From: Candidatus Kuenenia stuttgartensis
GTDB lineage: Bacteria > Planctomycetota > Planctomycetia > Isosphaerales > Isosphaeraceae
Length of the DNA: 38,879 bases
Assembly: GCA_945865635.1 (NCBI GenBank)
Contig: CAMBEP010000047.1
Location: 1-38,879, forward strand
Reading direction: 5' to 3'
The notes beneath the pieces are model-generated. The model saw only the letters and a program-made list of their open reading frames with translations. It made no database searches and had not been told where the DNA came from. This document shows, in pieces, positions 1 through 8,845 of this stretch (position 1 is its first letter; every line of letters starts with the position of its first letter). Position numbers and translations under genes: made by a program.

Positions 1-8
1 AAAACCAG

Positions 9-839
9 ATGAGACTCTTTGATCTCACCGGCCGTGTGGCCGTCGTTTCAGGTGCCGCCCAAGGCATGGGCCGGGCCACGGCTCTGGCTTTGTCTGAAGC
101 AGGGGCCGACCTGGTACTGGTCGACCGAAACCTCGACGGCGCTGAAGCCACCGCCATCGATGTGCGCCGACATGGCCGGCGGGCGATCGTGAAAAACACC
201 GACGTCTCCAGCCCCGACGCCATCGCTGAACTCTTCAGACGAGTGGATTCCGAATTCGGCCGGGTCGACTTTCTCGGCAATATCGCTGGCGATGGGATTC
301 TCTCCAAGCCTGAGGATCTGACCATCGCTGACCTCCATAAAGTCCTGCAAAATCTTGTCGTAGGTCGGTTTGCAATGTGCCAGGAGGCTGGCCGAAGGAT
401 GCTCGCCCAGGGGCGCGGCTCGATCATGAACATTGGCTCTCTGGCCAGCACCACGGCTTTGGGGCGGGGCCATATAGCTTATAGCATGGCCATGGGTGCC
501 GTGGTGCAGATGACGCGTGAGCTCAGCACGGAATGGAGCTGCCGGGGCGTGCGAGTGAACTGCGTTACGCCGGCTCAGGTCATCAACCCCAGCCTCTCTG
601 CCCGCATGGAGCAGGATCCGACCCTGGAAGGCCGCTTTCTGAAGGGCATTCCGGCTGGCAGACTGGGTAGGCCCAACGATATTTCAGGGCTGTCTGTGCT
701 GCTGGCGTCGGATGCATCGGAATGGATCACAGGGGCGATCATTCCGATGGACGGTGGCAATATGGCCATGAACGCAGGCGGAACACCCGGCCACGAACAG
801 CATCCGGTGCAGACATTTCGATCTGAAAAGAAGGACTGA
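9..839 (+). CDS. SDR-family oxidoreductase-like protein lacking the active-site lysine
   Basis: This 276-residue protein has the classical short-chain dehydrogenase/reductase fold. The glycine-rich nucleotide-binding motif SGAAQGMGRA is at residues 14-23, an NIAG motif at 91-94, an Asn at 115 and a Ser at 144 in the catalytic positions, and Tyr158. The family motif YxxxK reads YSMAM here, so the catalytic Lys is Met162 (codon ATG at 492-494, one base from AAG). In the family this Lys lowers the Tyr pKa and binds the nicotinamide ribose, so activity may be lost or altered. The start at base 9 gives the usual SDR N-terminus. The gene ends 6 bases before a 2-oxo acid dehydrogenase E1 gene and is probably in one operon with E1 and E2. 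It could be an acetoin- or acyloin-type reductase partner, but the substrate cannot be read from sequence. The fold is secure; the function is open. Confidence 0.9.
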   Translation: MRLFDLTGRVAVVSGAAQGMGRATALALSEAGADLVLVDRNLDGAEATAIDVRRHGRRAIVKNTDVSSPDAIAELFRRVDSEFGRVDFLGNIAGDGILSKPEDLTIADLHKVLQNLVVGRFAMCQEAGRRMLAQGRGSIMNIGSLASTTALGRGHIAYSMAMGAVVQMTRELSTEWSCRGVRVNCVTPAQVINPSLSARMEQDPTLEGRFLKGIPAGRLGRPNDISGLSVLLASDASEWITGAIIPMDGGNMAMNAGGTPGHEQHPVQTFRSEKKD

Positions 840-845
840 TCCAAG

Positions 846-2855
846 ATGGCGAACTCAACTCAAAACCTGACCAACGAACGGCTTGGCAGCCTTTATCGGA
901 CCATGCAGGTCATTCGCCAGACCGAAGAGGAACTGGCCCGGTGCCATCAGAGGGGTCTGATCCACGGGGCGTGCCACACGTATGTGGGTGAGGAGGCGAT
1001 TGCAACCGGTGTCTGCTCGCACCTGAATCACAACGACGTGGTTTTCAGCACCCACCGGGGTCATGGCCACGCACTGGCCAAAGGCATGCCGCCCAAGGAT
1101 CTTATGGCCGAACTTTTTGGCCGGAGCACAGGTTGCTCGCAGGGCCGGGGCGGGAGCATGCACTTGTTTTCTCCTGAAATCGGAATGATGGGCACCAGCG
1201 GAATCGTCGGCCCATGCATACTTCAGGCCTGCGGCGGTGGTTATAGCTCAAAGATTCTGAATAATGGGACAGTGGCGGTAGCCTTTTTTGGTGATGGGGC
1301 CGCCAATAATGGGGCATTCCACGAGGGCCTGAACATGGCCAGCATCTGGAAATTGCCGGTCCTGTTCATATGCGAGAATAACCAATATGCCACAGAGGTT
1401 CCGTTCAGCTATGCCAGCGGCAACCCGAGCGTGGGCAACCGCGGTTCGGCTTATGGTATCCCCGGATTTGAGCTTAATGGCAACGATGTTCTGGAAATTT
1501 ACAGGGTGGCCGGAGACGCCGTAGCCCGAGCCCGTGCCGGCCAGGGTCCAACCCTGATTGAGTGCAAAACCTATAGAACACGAGCTCACGCTGAAGGCAT
1601 GGGCGACTTCACTTATCGCACGCGTGAGGAGGTGGAAGCATGGAAGCTCAATTGCCCAATCGCTGGCCTGAGGAAGTCGGTTGGAGTAGGCAATTATGAC
1701 TTGGCGCGATCGGCAGAGCTTGTGGAGCGATTCGACCAGATTGACGCTGAAGTGGCCGAACTGGTCAAGGAGGCACGCGATTATGCGGAATCAAGCCCAG
1801 TGCCGGTCGCTGAAACCGCCACCAATCATGTTTATGGGCCTCAACTGGGGCCAGTCCAGGATCCGGTCGGCCCGTCAAGTCGTACCATCTCTTTTTCGCA
1901 AGCCACTTTGGAGGCACTCTCTGAAGAAATGGCTATCAATCCGACCATTTTTGTAATGGGGGAAGGGATCGGCAAGCGCGGCGGAAATTTTGTCACAACC
2001 AAAGGTCTTTACGATCTTTACGGCCCGGAGCGATTGTGTGATACACCGATCTGCGAACGTGGCTTTGTCGGCCTGGCTTGCGGAGCGGCCATGACCGGCA
2101 CCCGGCCGGTGATCGACTTCATGTTCGCCGATTTCGTGCTCGATGGCTTTGGTGAGATTGTCAATCAGATTGCGAAGATGCGTTATATGTCGAGCGGTCG
2201 GCTGAAAATGCCTGTGCTTCTGAGGGGCTGTATCGGCATTGGCCACTCGGCCGCAACCCATCACTCAGGAAGCTATTATGGCATGTATGGGCAGGTTCCT
2301 GGCCTGCGGGTGGTGGTTCCGTCATCGGCTGAGGATGCCAAGGGGTTGCTCAAGCATGCCCTGAGATGCGACGACCCTGTGCTGTTTCTGGAGCATCGCG
2401 AAATCCTTCAGGCCAAGGGCCCCGTTATTGAGGGCGATTTCGAGATCCCATTCGGCAAAGGGCGGATTGTTCGACAGGGTCGGCATGTGACTGTCGTAGC
2501 GCTGGCACGGATGGTGCATTTGGTCAGTTCTGTGAGCGACGAGTTGGAACGCGAGGGGATTTCCGTCGAGCTGATCGACCCGCGAACAGTCTCGCCACTC
2601 GACACCGACCTGATTCTGGAATCGGTCCATAAAACGGGCCGACTACTGATCGTCGACGAACCGCCTGGCCAATACGGCTTCAGCGCCGAGATTGCGGCAC
2701 GAGTTGTCGATGAAGGCTTCAATGATTTGGACGCCCCTATCAAGCGACTGACAGGCGCATTCTGCCCGACACCCTATAGCCCATCGCTTGAAAATGTGAT
2801 GGTGCCCAATGCCGACCAGGTTTTGGCGGCGATTCGCGAATTGATGAGCGAGTGA
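846..2855 (+). CDS. Thiamine-diphosphate-dependent 2-oxo acid (or acetoin) dehydrogenase E1, alpha and beta subunits fused
   Basis: The 669-residue protein joins both halves of a heterotetrameric E1. Residues 1 to about 320 are the alpha part, with an HGHALAKG segment near 72-79 and the ThDP/Mg motif starting GDGAANNG at 149 and ending ENNQ near 180. From about 348 the beta part follows, with the FVMGEGIG and ERGFVGLACGAA segments and a C-terminal transketolase-like domain (LIDPRTVSPLD). E1 decarboxylates a 2-oxo acid or cleaves acetoin and reductively acylates the lipoyl group of E2. The substrate is not determined; the alpha part resembles acetoin dehydrogenase and the pyruvate or branched-chain E1 proteins. 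The ATG at 846 has an AAGGA sequence about 11 bases upstream and follows the SDR stop closely. The E2 gene lies 77 bases downstream. No E3 gene is in the window, so a shared E3 elsewhere is inferred. Confidence 0.93.
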   Translation: MANSTQNLTNERLGSLYRTMQVIRQTEEELARCHQRGLIHGACHTYVGEEAIATGVCSHLNHNDVVFSTHRGHGHALAKGMPPKDLMAELFGRSTGCSQGRGGSMHLFSPEIGMMGTSGIVGPCILQACGGGYSSKILNNGTVAVAFFGDGAANNGAFHEGLNMASIWKLPVLFICENNQYATEVPFSYASGNPSVGNRGSAYGIPGFELNGNDVLEIYRVAGDAVARARAGQGPTLIECKTYRTRAHAEGMGDFTYRTREEVEAWKLNCPIAGLRKSVGVGNYDLARSAELVERFDQIDAEVAELVKEARDYAESSPVPVAETATNHVYGPQLGPVQDPVGPSSRTISFSQATLEALSEEMAINPTIFVMGEGIGKRGGNFVTTKGLYDLYGPERLCDTPICERGFVGLACGAAMTGTRPVIDFMFADFVLDGFGEIVNQIAKMRYMSSGRLKMPVLLRGCIGIGHSAATHHSGSYYGMYGQVPGLRVVVPSSAEDAKGLLKHALRCDDPVLFLEHREILQAKGPVIEGDFEIPFGKGRIVRQGRHVTVVALARMVHLVSSVSDELEREGISVELIDPRTVSPLDTDLILESVHKTGRLLIVDEPPGQYGFSAEIAARVVDEGFNDLDAPIKRLTGAFCPTPYSPSLENVMVPNADQVLAAIRELMSE

Positions 2856-2932
2856 AGCCTGTCGATCCGTTGCCACAGGCGGATGGCTGATCAAAGATCC
2901 AGAAATTCCAGAAGGTAAACCAGGCCAAAGCC

Positions 2933-4192
2933 ATGCAAAAAATCACGATACCGCGACTGGGTTGGTCCATGGAGGAAGGCAAATTTATCAGTTGGCTGAA
3001 AAAGCCGGGCGATCTTGTCTCTGTAGGCGAGCCGTTGTTCGAGCTTGAAGGCGAGAAATCGCTTCAGGAAATCGAGTCTGTCGAAGCAGGCATTCTTTAC
3101 ATCCCTGCCGACGCCCCCCTACCCGGCGAAATCGTTCCAGTGGGTGGTCTGCTTGGATATTTACTCGAACCCGGTGAATCTCCGCACAGCCATTCTCAAA
3201 GCACGCCCGAGCCTGCGGCTCGATCCTTCACAGGCCATGATGAACTTGCAGCGGCTGTTGTCAAGGCAAACGAAACCAGCCTCGGCAAGAGCCCAACGGA
3301 GATTGATCGGCCTGAAAATCTGGCACACCTTCCCGTGGCAAGCCCTCGGGCTCGGCACTTGGCAAAGCAGTTTCAGGTCGACTGGAGCAGCCTGCAAGGC
3401 ACGGGTCGCGATGGCCGGATTCGTGAGTCGGATGTGCAAGAGGCGTCAGGTAGAGGGGCTGCGGGGCGGCCCTCAAATAATGCCAAGCAAGGCTTAGGAA
3501 CGATTTCGCCGCGTCGCAAAGCGATTGCCGATCGGCTTCGGGCCAGCCGCGACCTGACCATTCCTGTCACGCTCACGACCACAATCGACGCCACGGAACT
3601 GGTCCACCTGCGTCAGCGGTTAAAGCACTCTAACCCACGACTGGTTCCGGCTTATACTGATATTGTCGCATGCCTGATCCCTTGGATTTACAAAAGTCAT
3701 CCACACATGGCCGTGGTCTGGGACACGCAGCACAAGGGGCTGATCCCGGTTCCGCACGACCAGATTCATATCGGAATTGCGGTCGATACGCCGGACGGAC
3801 TGCTGGTGCCGGTCGTGCAGCAAGTCGGGCTGAAATCATTACAGACAGTGACGCAAGAGTCTCGAAAATTGATCGAACAGGCCCGAACTGGCCGACTGCC
3901 CAAAACGGCCATGCAGGGCGGAGTTTTCACCATCACCAATCTCGGCTCGTATGGCATTGAAGCCTTTACGCCGATCATTAATCTGCCAGAGATTGCCATT
4001 CTCGGCCTGGGTGCGATCCGCCGCGAGCCTGTGGTCATGCCCGACGGGCAGATCATGGCCAGAGACCGCATCACGCTCAGCCTGAGCTTTGATCATGCGG
4101 CGGTGGACGGAGCCCCGGCGGCCTCTTTCCTTCGCGACATCGCTGCCGCCATGGCCGACCCAGCCGCCTATATCCTGAACTCCGTCCATTAA
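2933..4192 (+). CDS. Lipoyl-dependent E2 acyltransferase of a 2-oxo acid dehydrogenase complex
   Basis: The protein has 419 residues and the standard E2 order. An N-terminal lipoyl domain (about 1-78) carries the lipoylation Lys at residue 42 in the context EGEKSLQE. A peripheral subunit-binding domain near 133-167 begins ASPRARHLAKQ. The C-terminal acyltransferase domain carries the catalytic His388 and Asp392-Gly393 of the HxxxDG motif in FDHAAVDG. It transfers the acyl group from lipoyl-lysine to CoA and forms the core of the complex. It follows the fused E1 and is probably co-transcribed with it and with the SDR gene. The single lipoyl domain and short length are like acetoin or branched-chain type E2 rather than large pyruvate E2 proteins. 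The acyl substrate is not known. Behind the gene there is an imperfect inverted repeat (GGAGCC/GGCTCC, about 4199-4245) but no T-run, so it is not called a terminator. Confidence 0.93.
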   Translation: MQKITIPRLGWSMEEGKFISWLKKPGDLVSVGEPLFELEGEKSLQEIESVEAGILYIPADAPLPGEIVPVGGLLGYLLEPGESPHSHSQSTPEPAARSFTGHDELAAAVVKANETSLGKSPTEIDRPENLAHLPVASPRARHLAKQFQVDWSSLQGTGRDGRIRESDVQEASGRGAAGRPSNNAKQGLGTISPRRKAIADRLRASRDLTIPVTLTTTIDATELVHLRQRLKHSNPRLVPAYTDIVACLIPWIYKSHPHMAVVWDTQHKGLIPVPHDQIHIGIAVDTPDGLLVPVVQQVGLKSLQTVTQESRKLIEQARTGRLPKTAMQGGVFTITNLGSYGIEAFTPIINLPEIAILGLGAIRREPVVMPDGQIMARDRITLSLSFDHAAVDGAPAASFLRDIAAAMADPAAYILNSVH

Positions 4193-4372
4193 AAAAGGGG
4201 AGCCTGCCCAAGCATTGCCGCCGATGGTTGCCAATCAGGGCTCCGGAATAGTAAGCTGTGACGAGTTCAACAGGCAGGCGACTTGAGCTTTCTAAGGGTT
4301 GCACAAAAACCAATCGGAACGATCTCAAACGCATGTGCAGGGTCAATGGATGATAGGCTGTTGAGGTGCTTT

Positions 4373-5575
4373 ATGCGGTCTGCTGCTATAGAGAGAACTG
4401 CGGAAGTTAAAGATCAGGCGTTTCTGGCTGGGCCAAAGTCGGGTGGATTTCTGCATTTGTGCAATGGCCTCGACCCGATCCGCGATGGCGGTATGGTGCC
4501 TTCCATTTTGGGGATGACGGGCGGGCTGGCAAATCTTGGCCGAATTCCGACCAACATCGTCACAATCACACCATCTCGCGACGATTTGATCAAAGTTCCA
4601 TCCGGAGTTGGGCTTTATGGACCTGACACGGATTATCGAGAAGCTGTTCGTCAGGCCAGGGTGGTGCACATTCATGGCCTTTGGCAAAGGCAGACCCGCA
4701 TTGGTGGCCGTGTCGCCCTGCACAGCAATGTGCCATATCTGGTGGCGGCTCATGGCATGGTCGAACCATGGGCCATGAAACAGAAATCGATCAAGAAGGC
4801 CATTTACCTGCGGGTGATTGAGCGCCATATCTTGCGCAATGCATCGTGCCTGCATGCCCTGACAAGGCCAGAGATCCAGTATTTGAAGGAACTGGCCCCG
4901 AAGACGCCGGTCGCCTGGGTTCCCAACGGCGTGGATTTGCAACCGCTTGAGAATCTGCCAGCAAGGTCGAATGTTGAGTTGGAGTTTCCGCAGATTGCCG
5001 GCAAATTCACTCTCTTGTTTTTAAGTCGTCTGCATGTCAAAAAAGGTCTGGACATGCTGGCACAGGCTTTATCAAAGACCTGGGGCAGTCGAAACGACTG
5101 GCACCTGCTGGTGGCTGGCACAGAGGATGGAGCTGGCCAGGAATTTGCTAGAGAAATGAACTCGCTTGGTTTGATTCAGAATCTGACCATGGTTGGCCAT
5201 GTTGGTGGCGAGAAATCTCGATCCATGTGGGCTGCGGCCAATGCCTTCATCCTTCCCAGCCGAAGCGAAGGCTTTAGCATGGCGGTGCTTGAGGCACTTG
5301 CGGCCCGCGTGCCAGCGATTATAACTACGGCGTGCCACTTCCCGGAACTGGCAGCGAATCAAGCTGGAATTGTTTGTGAACCTGAGATTGAGAGCATCGC
5401 ATCCGCTCTTGAAACAATCAAAACGGGGATGAGTGAAACGGACCGAATCCAGATGGCCGAGCGGGGCCGCCAGCTCGTCGAACGCGACTACACCTGGCAA
5501 AGTCAGGCAGCACGACTGGAGCAGGTCTATCAATGGGTCCAATCAAGCGGCAGCAGGCCGGATTTCGTTGAGTAA
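4373..5575 (+). CDS. Glycosyltransferase family 4 (GT-B fold)
   Basis: This is a retaining GT-B glycosyltransferase of about 400 residues. The N-terminal acceptor domain contains VHIHGLWQR and AAHGMVEPWA. The C-terminal nucleotide-sugar domain contains LFLSRLHVKKG and the EX7E motif in EGFSMAVLE. Such enzymes add a sugar from a nucleotide donor to a lipid-linked or growing glycan in the cytoplasm. The frame is open upstream to a TTG at 4283, but the ATG at 4373 has GAGGTG four bases before it and is preferred; an ATG at 4346 is the alternative. The gene lies 180 bases after the E2 gene and 33 bases before a GT2 gene, so a two-gene glycosyltransferase unit is likely. It may contribute to the exopolysaccharide whose main locus is on the other strand further right. 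The exact sugar is unknown. Confidence 0.88.
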   Translation: MRSAAIERTAEVKDQAFLAGPKSGGFLHLCNGLDPIRDGGMVPSILGMTGGLANLGRIPTNIVTITPSRDDLIKVPSGVGLYGPDTDYREAVRQARVVHIHGLWQRQTRIGGRVALHSNVPYLVAAHGMVEPWAMKQKSIKKAIYLRVIERHILRNASCLHALTRPEIQYLKELAPKTPVAWVPNGVDLQPLENLPARSNVELEFPQIAGKFTLLFLSRLHVKKGLDMLAQALSKTWGSRNDWHLLVAGTEDGAGQEFAREMNSLGLIQNLTMVGHVGGEKSRSMWAAANAFILPSRSEGFSMAVLEALAARVPAIITTACHFPELAANQAGIVCEPEIESIASALETIKTGMSETDRIQMAERGRQLVERDYTWQSQAARLEQVYQWVQSSGSRPDFVE

Positions 5576-5608
5576 GACGTCTCGGACGCTTTTAGAAATG
5601 GATTTCCG

Positions 5609-6520
5609 ATGCACCCACAGACTGACGCAGATGGATCCGTGGCAAAATCGCCTATAAGTGTCCTGATCCCTGTCAAAAACGAGGCAGAGAATCTGCGCAG
5701 GTCGCTCCCGGCCCTGACTTGGGCCGACGAAATCTGGATTTTAGACAGTCAGTCCACAGACGACACCGCTGCCGTAGCCGCCGAATTTGGCGCCAAAGTG
5801 GTTCAGTTTCATTTCAACGGAGTCTATCCGAAGAAGAAGAACTGGGCCTTGGAACATCTGGAAATGGCCCACGACTGGGTCCTGATCGTCGATGCCGACG
5901 AAGTGGCCCCGCCCGAGCTTGTCAAAGAGATCCAGCACCGTGTGGCAGCGAACGAAGCGGACGGCTTCCTATTAAACATGAAATATTTCTTTCTGGGCCG
6001 CCGCATCAAGCACTGTGGATACAACGAATGCTGGAACCTGCGACTTTTTCGCCACAAGCTGGGCCGATATGAAAAAATGCCCGTACCCGCCGGTGTCCGC
6101 ACTGGCGATAACGAAGCCCATGAACACGTCATTTTAAATGGGCAAATCCAGCGACTGGTGCACGAACTGGATCATCATGCGTATCCAACCCTCAGTATCT
6201 GGCTTGAAAAGCATGACCGATATGCCGCCTGGGAGGCTGTTCAGCGAAGCCATTTCCGGAACGACCCAATCCCGCCTGGCCTTGGTCGCGGTAAAACCGT
6301 AAAACGAATCCTGAAAAAAGTCTATTTACGCCTGCCCCTAAGGCCCATGATCCGTTTCGTTTACGCGTATGTATTTCGTCTCGGATTTCTGGACGGCGTT
6401 GCTGGTCTCTACTTTTGTGGCCTTCTGGCGTTTTATGAATTTCTGATCGATGCAAAAGCTTATGAAATCAAGGTTAATGAATCGCTGGAAAGCGGTCGGG
6501 CCGTCTCAAAATCGACCTGA
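5609..6520 (+). CDS. Glycosyltransferase family 2, WaaE/KdtX-like
   Basis: This 303-residue GT-A enzyme starts its domain with ISVLIPVKNEAENL near residue 17, followed by WILDSQSTDDT and the metal-binding DADE motif of the VLIVDADE strand. A basic stretch and one or two hydrophobic segments near the C-terminus (around 245-280) suggest a membrane-associated tail. The pattern of NEAENL, ILDSQSTD, KKKNWAL and DADE matches the WaaE/KdtX-type beta-glycosyltransferases that modify LPS core or related glycans. It lies just behind the GT4 gene on the same strand and is probably co-transcribed. Its last 15 bases overlap the 3' end of the convergent ATPase gene on the minus strand. The ATG at 5609 is used. 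The acceptor and donor sugars are inferred only at class level. Confidence 0.88.
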   Translation: MHPQTDADGSVAKSPISVLIPVKNEAENLRRSLPALTWADEIWILDSQSTDDTAAVAAEFGAKVVQFHFNGVYPKKKNWALEHLEMAHDWVLIVDADEVAPPELVKEIQHRVAANEADGFLLNMKYFFLGRRIKHCGYNECWNLRLFRHKLGRYEKMPVPAGVRTGDNEAHEHVILNGQIQRLVHELDHHAYPTLSIWLEKHDRYAAWEAVQRSHFRNDPIPPGLGRGKTVKRILKKVYLRLPLRPMIRFVYAYVFRLGFLDGVAGLYFCGLLAFYEFLIDAKAYEIKVNESLESGRAVSKST

Positions 6521-7756
6521 GCCAAGCACTCGGCGAATCTCCAGAGGCGATGTATCGCCTGCCTTGGCACGATCGATGGCATCTTTCATGAGGGTTTGGG
6601 CACCCGATTTTTCGACAAGCCGTCGCAGAGGCCGGGCATCGCGTCTGGAGGCAAGTGCCCTACCCACAGAATTATCACCAAGTTCGAGCCATTCGGCAAT
6701 CATCAGCCGGCCGTCGTATCCCGTGTGACGGCAAGCGGAGCACCCTTCCATAGCCGGCTCAAACCATTGGTCAAGCCCTGTGCCCAAGTCGCCCACCTGA
6801 CTGCTCTTCTGGTCTGCCTCAACTCGGCAGACGCAGCAGAGCTTGCGGAGCAGCCGCTGTGCGAGAATTGCCCGCAGGCCACTTTTAATGATGTAAGGCG
6901 CAATGCGCATATCCATAAGCCGGGTAAGCACTTCCACAGAATCGCCTGCATGCGTGGTTGTCAGGACAAGATGCCCTGTCAAAGCGGCTTGAAAGGCCGA
7001 TTCCGCAGTGGGGCGATCGCGAATCTCGCCGATGGCGATGACGTCCGGATCCTGCCTTAGCACGGCTTTAACGAGCTCCGCCAGCCCCAATCCAGCCCTG
7101 GCTTCAAGTGCCGTTTGAGCGACCCCTTCCAGGGCAGATTCAATGGGGTCCTCAAGCGAGACCACGCCACGACTCTGCTCGGAACGGCTCACAATCTCTC
7201 GCAGGCAGGCATAAAGGGTGGTGGTTTTGCCAGAACCGGCTGGACCGGTGATCACGACCATACCTGATGTCCAGTCCAAGGCCTGGCTCACAGATTGCAA
7301 GATTGATTCGGGCAGACCAATTTGGGAAAGCACTTCGCGCCGACCCGACGATTCCACGAACCTCAGAGCAGCGCGTTCGCCATGAAGGGTTGGGAATGTG
7401 CTGATCCGTATTTCACGACGGTTGGTGGCCGAGTTTCCAGGAATTCGGCCTTCCTGTGGCACATCAAGCCGATAGGTAAGGAGCCCCGCGAGCACTTTCA
7501 GGCGAGCCACAACCGGCGCTGAGAGTGGCTGGGGAATGACTCCAACGGGATGCAAGACCCCGTCCAGCCGCCAACTGACCCGCAAGCCATGGGCAGAAGG
7601 TGTCAGATGGGCATCACTTGCACCAAGCATAAAGGCTTCAGCCAAGACGGCATCTACGATCGCAGGCACTTCCGGCGCGGTCTTGAGTCCAAACAGGCTT
7701 ACGATTTGGTCTTGAAACCTTTGCTTCAAAACGGCTTGCTGATTGGCCTGGGTCAT
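6506..7756 (-). CDS. GspE/PilB-type secretion ATPase, short orphan form
   Basis: The protein has about 416 residues and is a type II secretion / type IV pilus assembly ATPase. The GASDAHL motif of the N2 domain, Walker A GPAGSGKTTT (about 171-180), the Asp-box region, Walker B near DVIAIGEIRD and a tetracysteine zinc motif (two CxxC pairs in CCVC and CSAC) are all visible. The N-terminal N1 domain that binds the inner-membrane platform protein in GspE/PilB is missing or very short, as in the smaller family members. The frame is open to a TTG at 7786, but the ATG at 7756 is the more ordinary start; neither has a clear ribosome-binding site. No platform protein, pseudopilin or secretin gene is next to it, so partners must be elsewhere. 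Its 3' end overlaps the GT2 gene by 15 bases. Confidence 0.88.
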   Translation of the reverse strand: MTQANQQAVLKQRFQDQIVSLFGLKTAPEVPAIVDAVLAEAFMLGASDAHLTPSAHGLRVSWRLDGVLHPVGVIPQPLSAPVVARLKVLAGLLTYRLDVPQEGRIPGNSATNRREIRISTFPTLHGERAALRFVESSGRREVLSQIGLPESILQSVSQALDWTSGMVVITGPAGSGKTTTLYACLREIVSRSEQSRGVVSLEDPIESALEGVAQTALEARAGLGLAELVKAVLRQDPDVIAIGEIRDRPTAESAFQAALTGHLVLTTTHAGDSVEVLTRLMDMRIAPYIIKSGLRAILAQRLLRKLCCVCRVEADQKSSQVGDLGTGLDQWFEPAMEGCSACRHTGYDGRLMIAEWLELGDNSVGRALASRRDARPLRRLVEKSGAQTLMKDAIDRAKAGDTSPLEIRRVLGSGRF

Positions 7757-7813
7757 GAATACACATTTGGAGTCAATCCAAGCCAAGTAAAACCCAGCTT
7801 GATAAGGAATGCT

Positions 7814-8845
7814 TTATTTTGCATTTTTTGGTCCTTCCAATGGGCCTTTGGTTTTGGTTGGAATACGGCAAAGCATGTTGTCGGCCGTCAAATAGAGAGT
7901 GCTGCCATCATCGCCCCAAGCGCAGTTGGCCGTGGCCACTTTGGGGTCAATGCGGCCCAGCAAGGTGCCATCAGCGGCATAGACATGGACACCGCCTGGG
8001 CCGGTTGCAAAGAGATTTCCGGCGTTGTCGACCTTGAGCCCGTCTGGCAAGCCTGGTTTTTTGGCGGCCAGGAGTGCGGATGTGTCCGCAAAAACCCTTC
8101 CAGATTCCAGACTTCCGTCTGACTTGACGGGATAGGCCATGATCACAGGGCGATCGAAGTCGGAGTTAGCGACATAGAGTATTTTTGCATCCGGTGAAAA
8201 TGCCAGACCGTTAGGGAACTTCAATTCCTTGGTCAAGAGGCTCACCCGGCCTGATGGATCGAGTCGGTAAACGCCGCTGAAATCCAGTTCGCGGGCAGGA
8301 TCTGCAGCGCCTTTGGCGAGGCCGTAAGGCGGGTCTGTGAAATAGAGATCGCCGCTGGAATGATAGACTCCATCGTTAGGGCTGTTCAGACGCTTGCCGT
8401 CGAATCGCTCGGCAAGCGTAGTGAATTGGCCATTGGGCTCCAGGCGGGCCACTCGGCGGTCGCCGTGCTGCATGAGCACGAGTCGGCCTGTGCTGTCCAG
8501 CGTGAGCCCATTGGAGCCTTGGCCGCTGCTGCCCCTGAGCCGGCCGGTATCGCCGCTTGGCTTGATTAATTCGCTTGGTGAGCGACCTTTGGTGTCCCAC
8601 TTGTAGACGATATTTTTGGGCACATCAGAAAAGGCCAGAGCTGCATCGGCACGCAACCAGACCGGCCCTTCGGACCATTCGTAGCCATCGGCGAGCTTCT
8701 CAATTCTGGCATCTTTGGCGATCAGCGAATCGAATCGGGGGTCGAGCCTGATGACTTCACCGACATACTCCTGGGCATGCAGAGCGCCGAACTGAAGAGC
8801 CAAGATCACCCATGTCAGTTTGTGGATTTTGAGTACAGAGATCAT
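7814..8845 (-). CDS. Secreted SMP-30/gluconolactonase-like beta-propeller protein
   Basis: This 343-residue protein starts with an export signal (hydrophobic core VILALQFGALHA, probable cleavage after the AQ region near residue 25). The rest is a six-bladed SMP-30/gluconolactonase/LRE-type propeller, with WSEGPVWL near 55, SPNDGVYHSSGDLYFTDPPYG, KFPNGLAFSPD, and GLPDGLKVDNAGNLFATGPGG. Family members hydrolyse sugar lactones with a divalent metal held by Glu, Asn and Asp residues; Glu in SEGP, Asn in SPND and Asp in PDGL fit these roles. The ATG at 8845 has GAGG about 10 bases upstream. Export implies action outside the cytoplasm, for example on extracellular lactones, but the substrate is unknown. 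It is 57 bases upstream of the ATPase gene start and could share its transcript. The upstream region is AT-rich and shared with the divergent XRE regulator. Confidence 0.9.
   Translation of the reverse strand: MISVLKIHKLTWVILALQFGALHAQEYVGEVIRLDPRFDSLIAKDARIEKLADGYEWSEGPVWLRADAALAFSDVPKNIVYKWDTKGRSPSELIKPSGDTGRLRGSSGQGSNGLTLDSTGRLVLMQHGDRRVARLEPNGQFTTLAERFDGKRLNSPNDGVYHSSGDLYFTDPPYGLAKGAADPARELDFSGVYRLDPSGRVSLLTKELKFPNGLAFSPDAKILYVANSDFDRPVIMAYPVKSDGSLESGRVFADTSALLAAKKPGLPDGLKVDNAGNLFATGPGGVHVYAADGTLLGRIDPKVATANCAWGDDGSTLYLTADNMLCRIPTKTKGPLEGPKNAK

Noticed and set aside
4199..4245. Imperfect inverted repeat after the E2 gene as terminator
   Set aside because: The loop is about 30 bases and no T-run follows.
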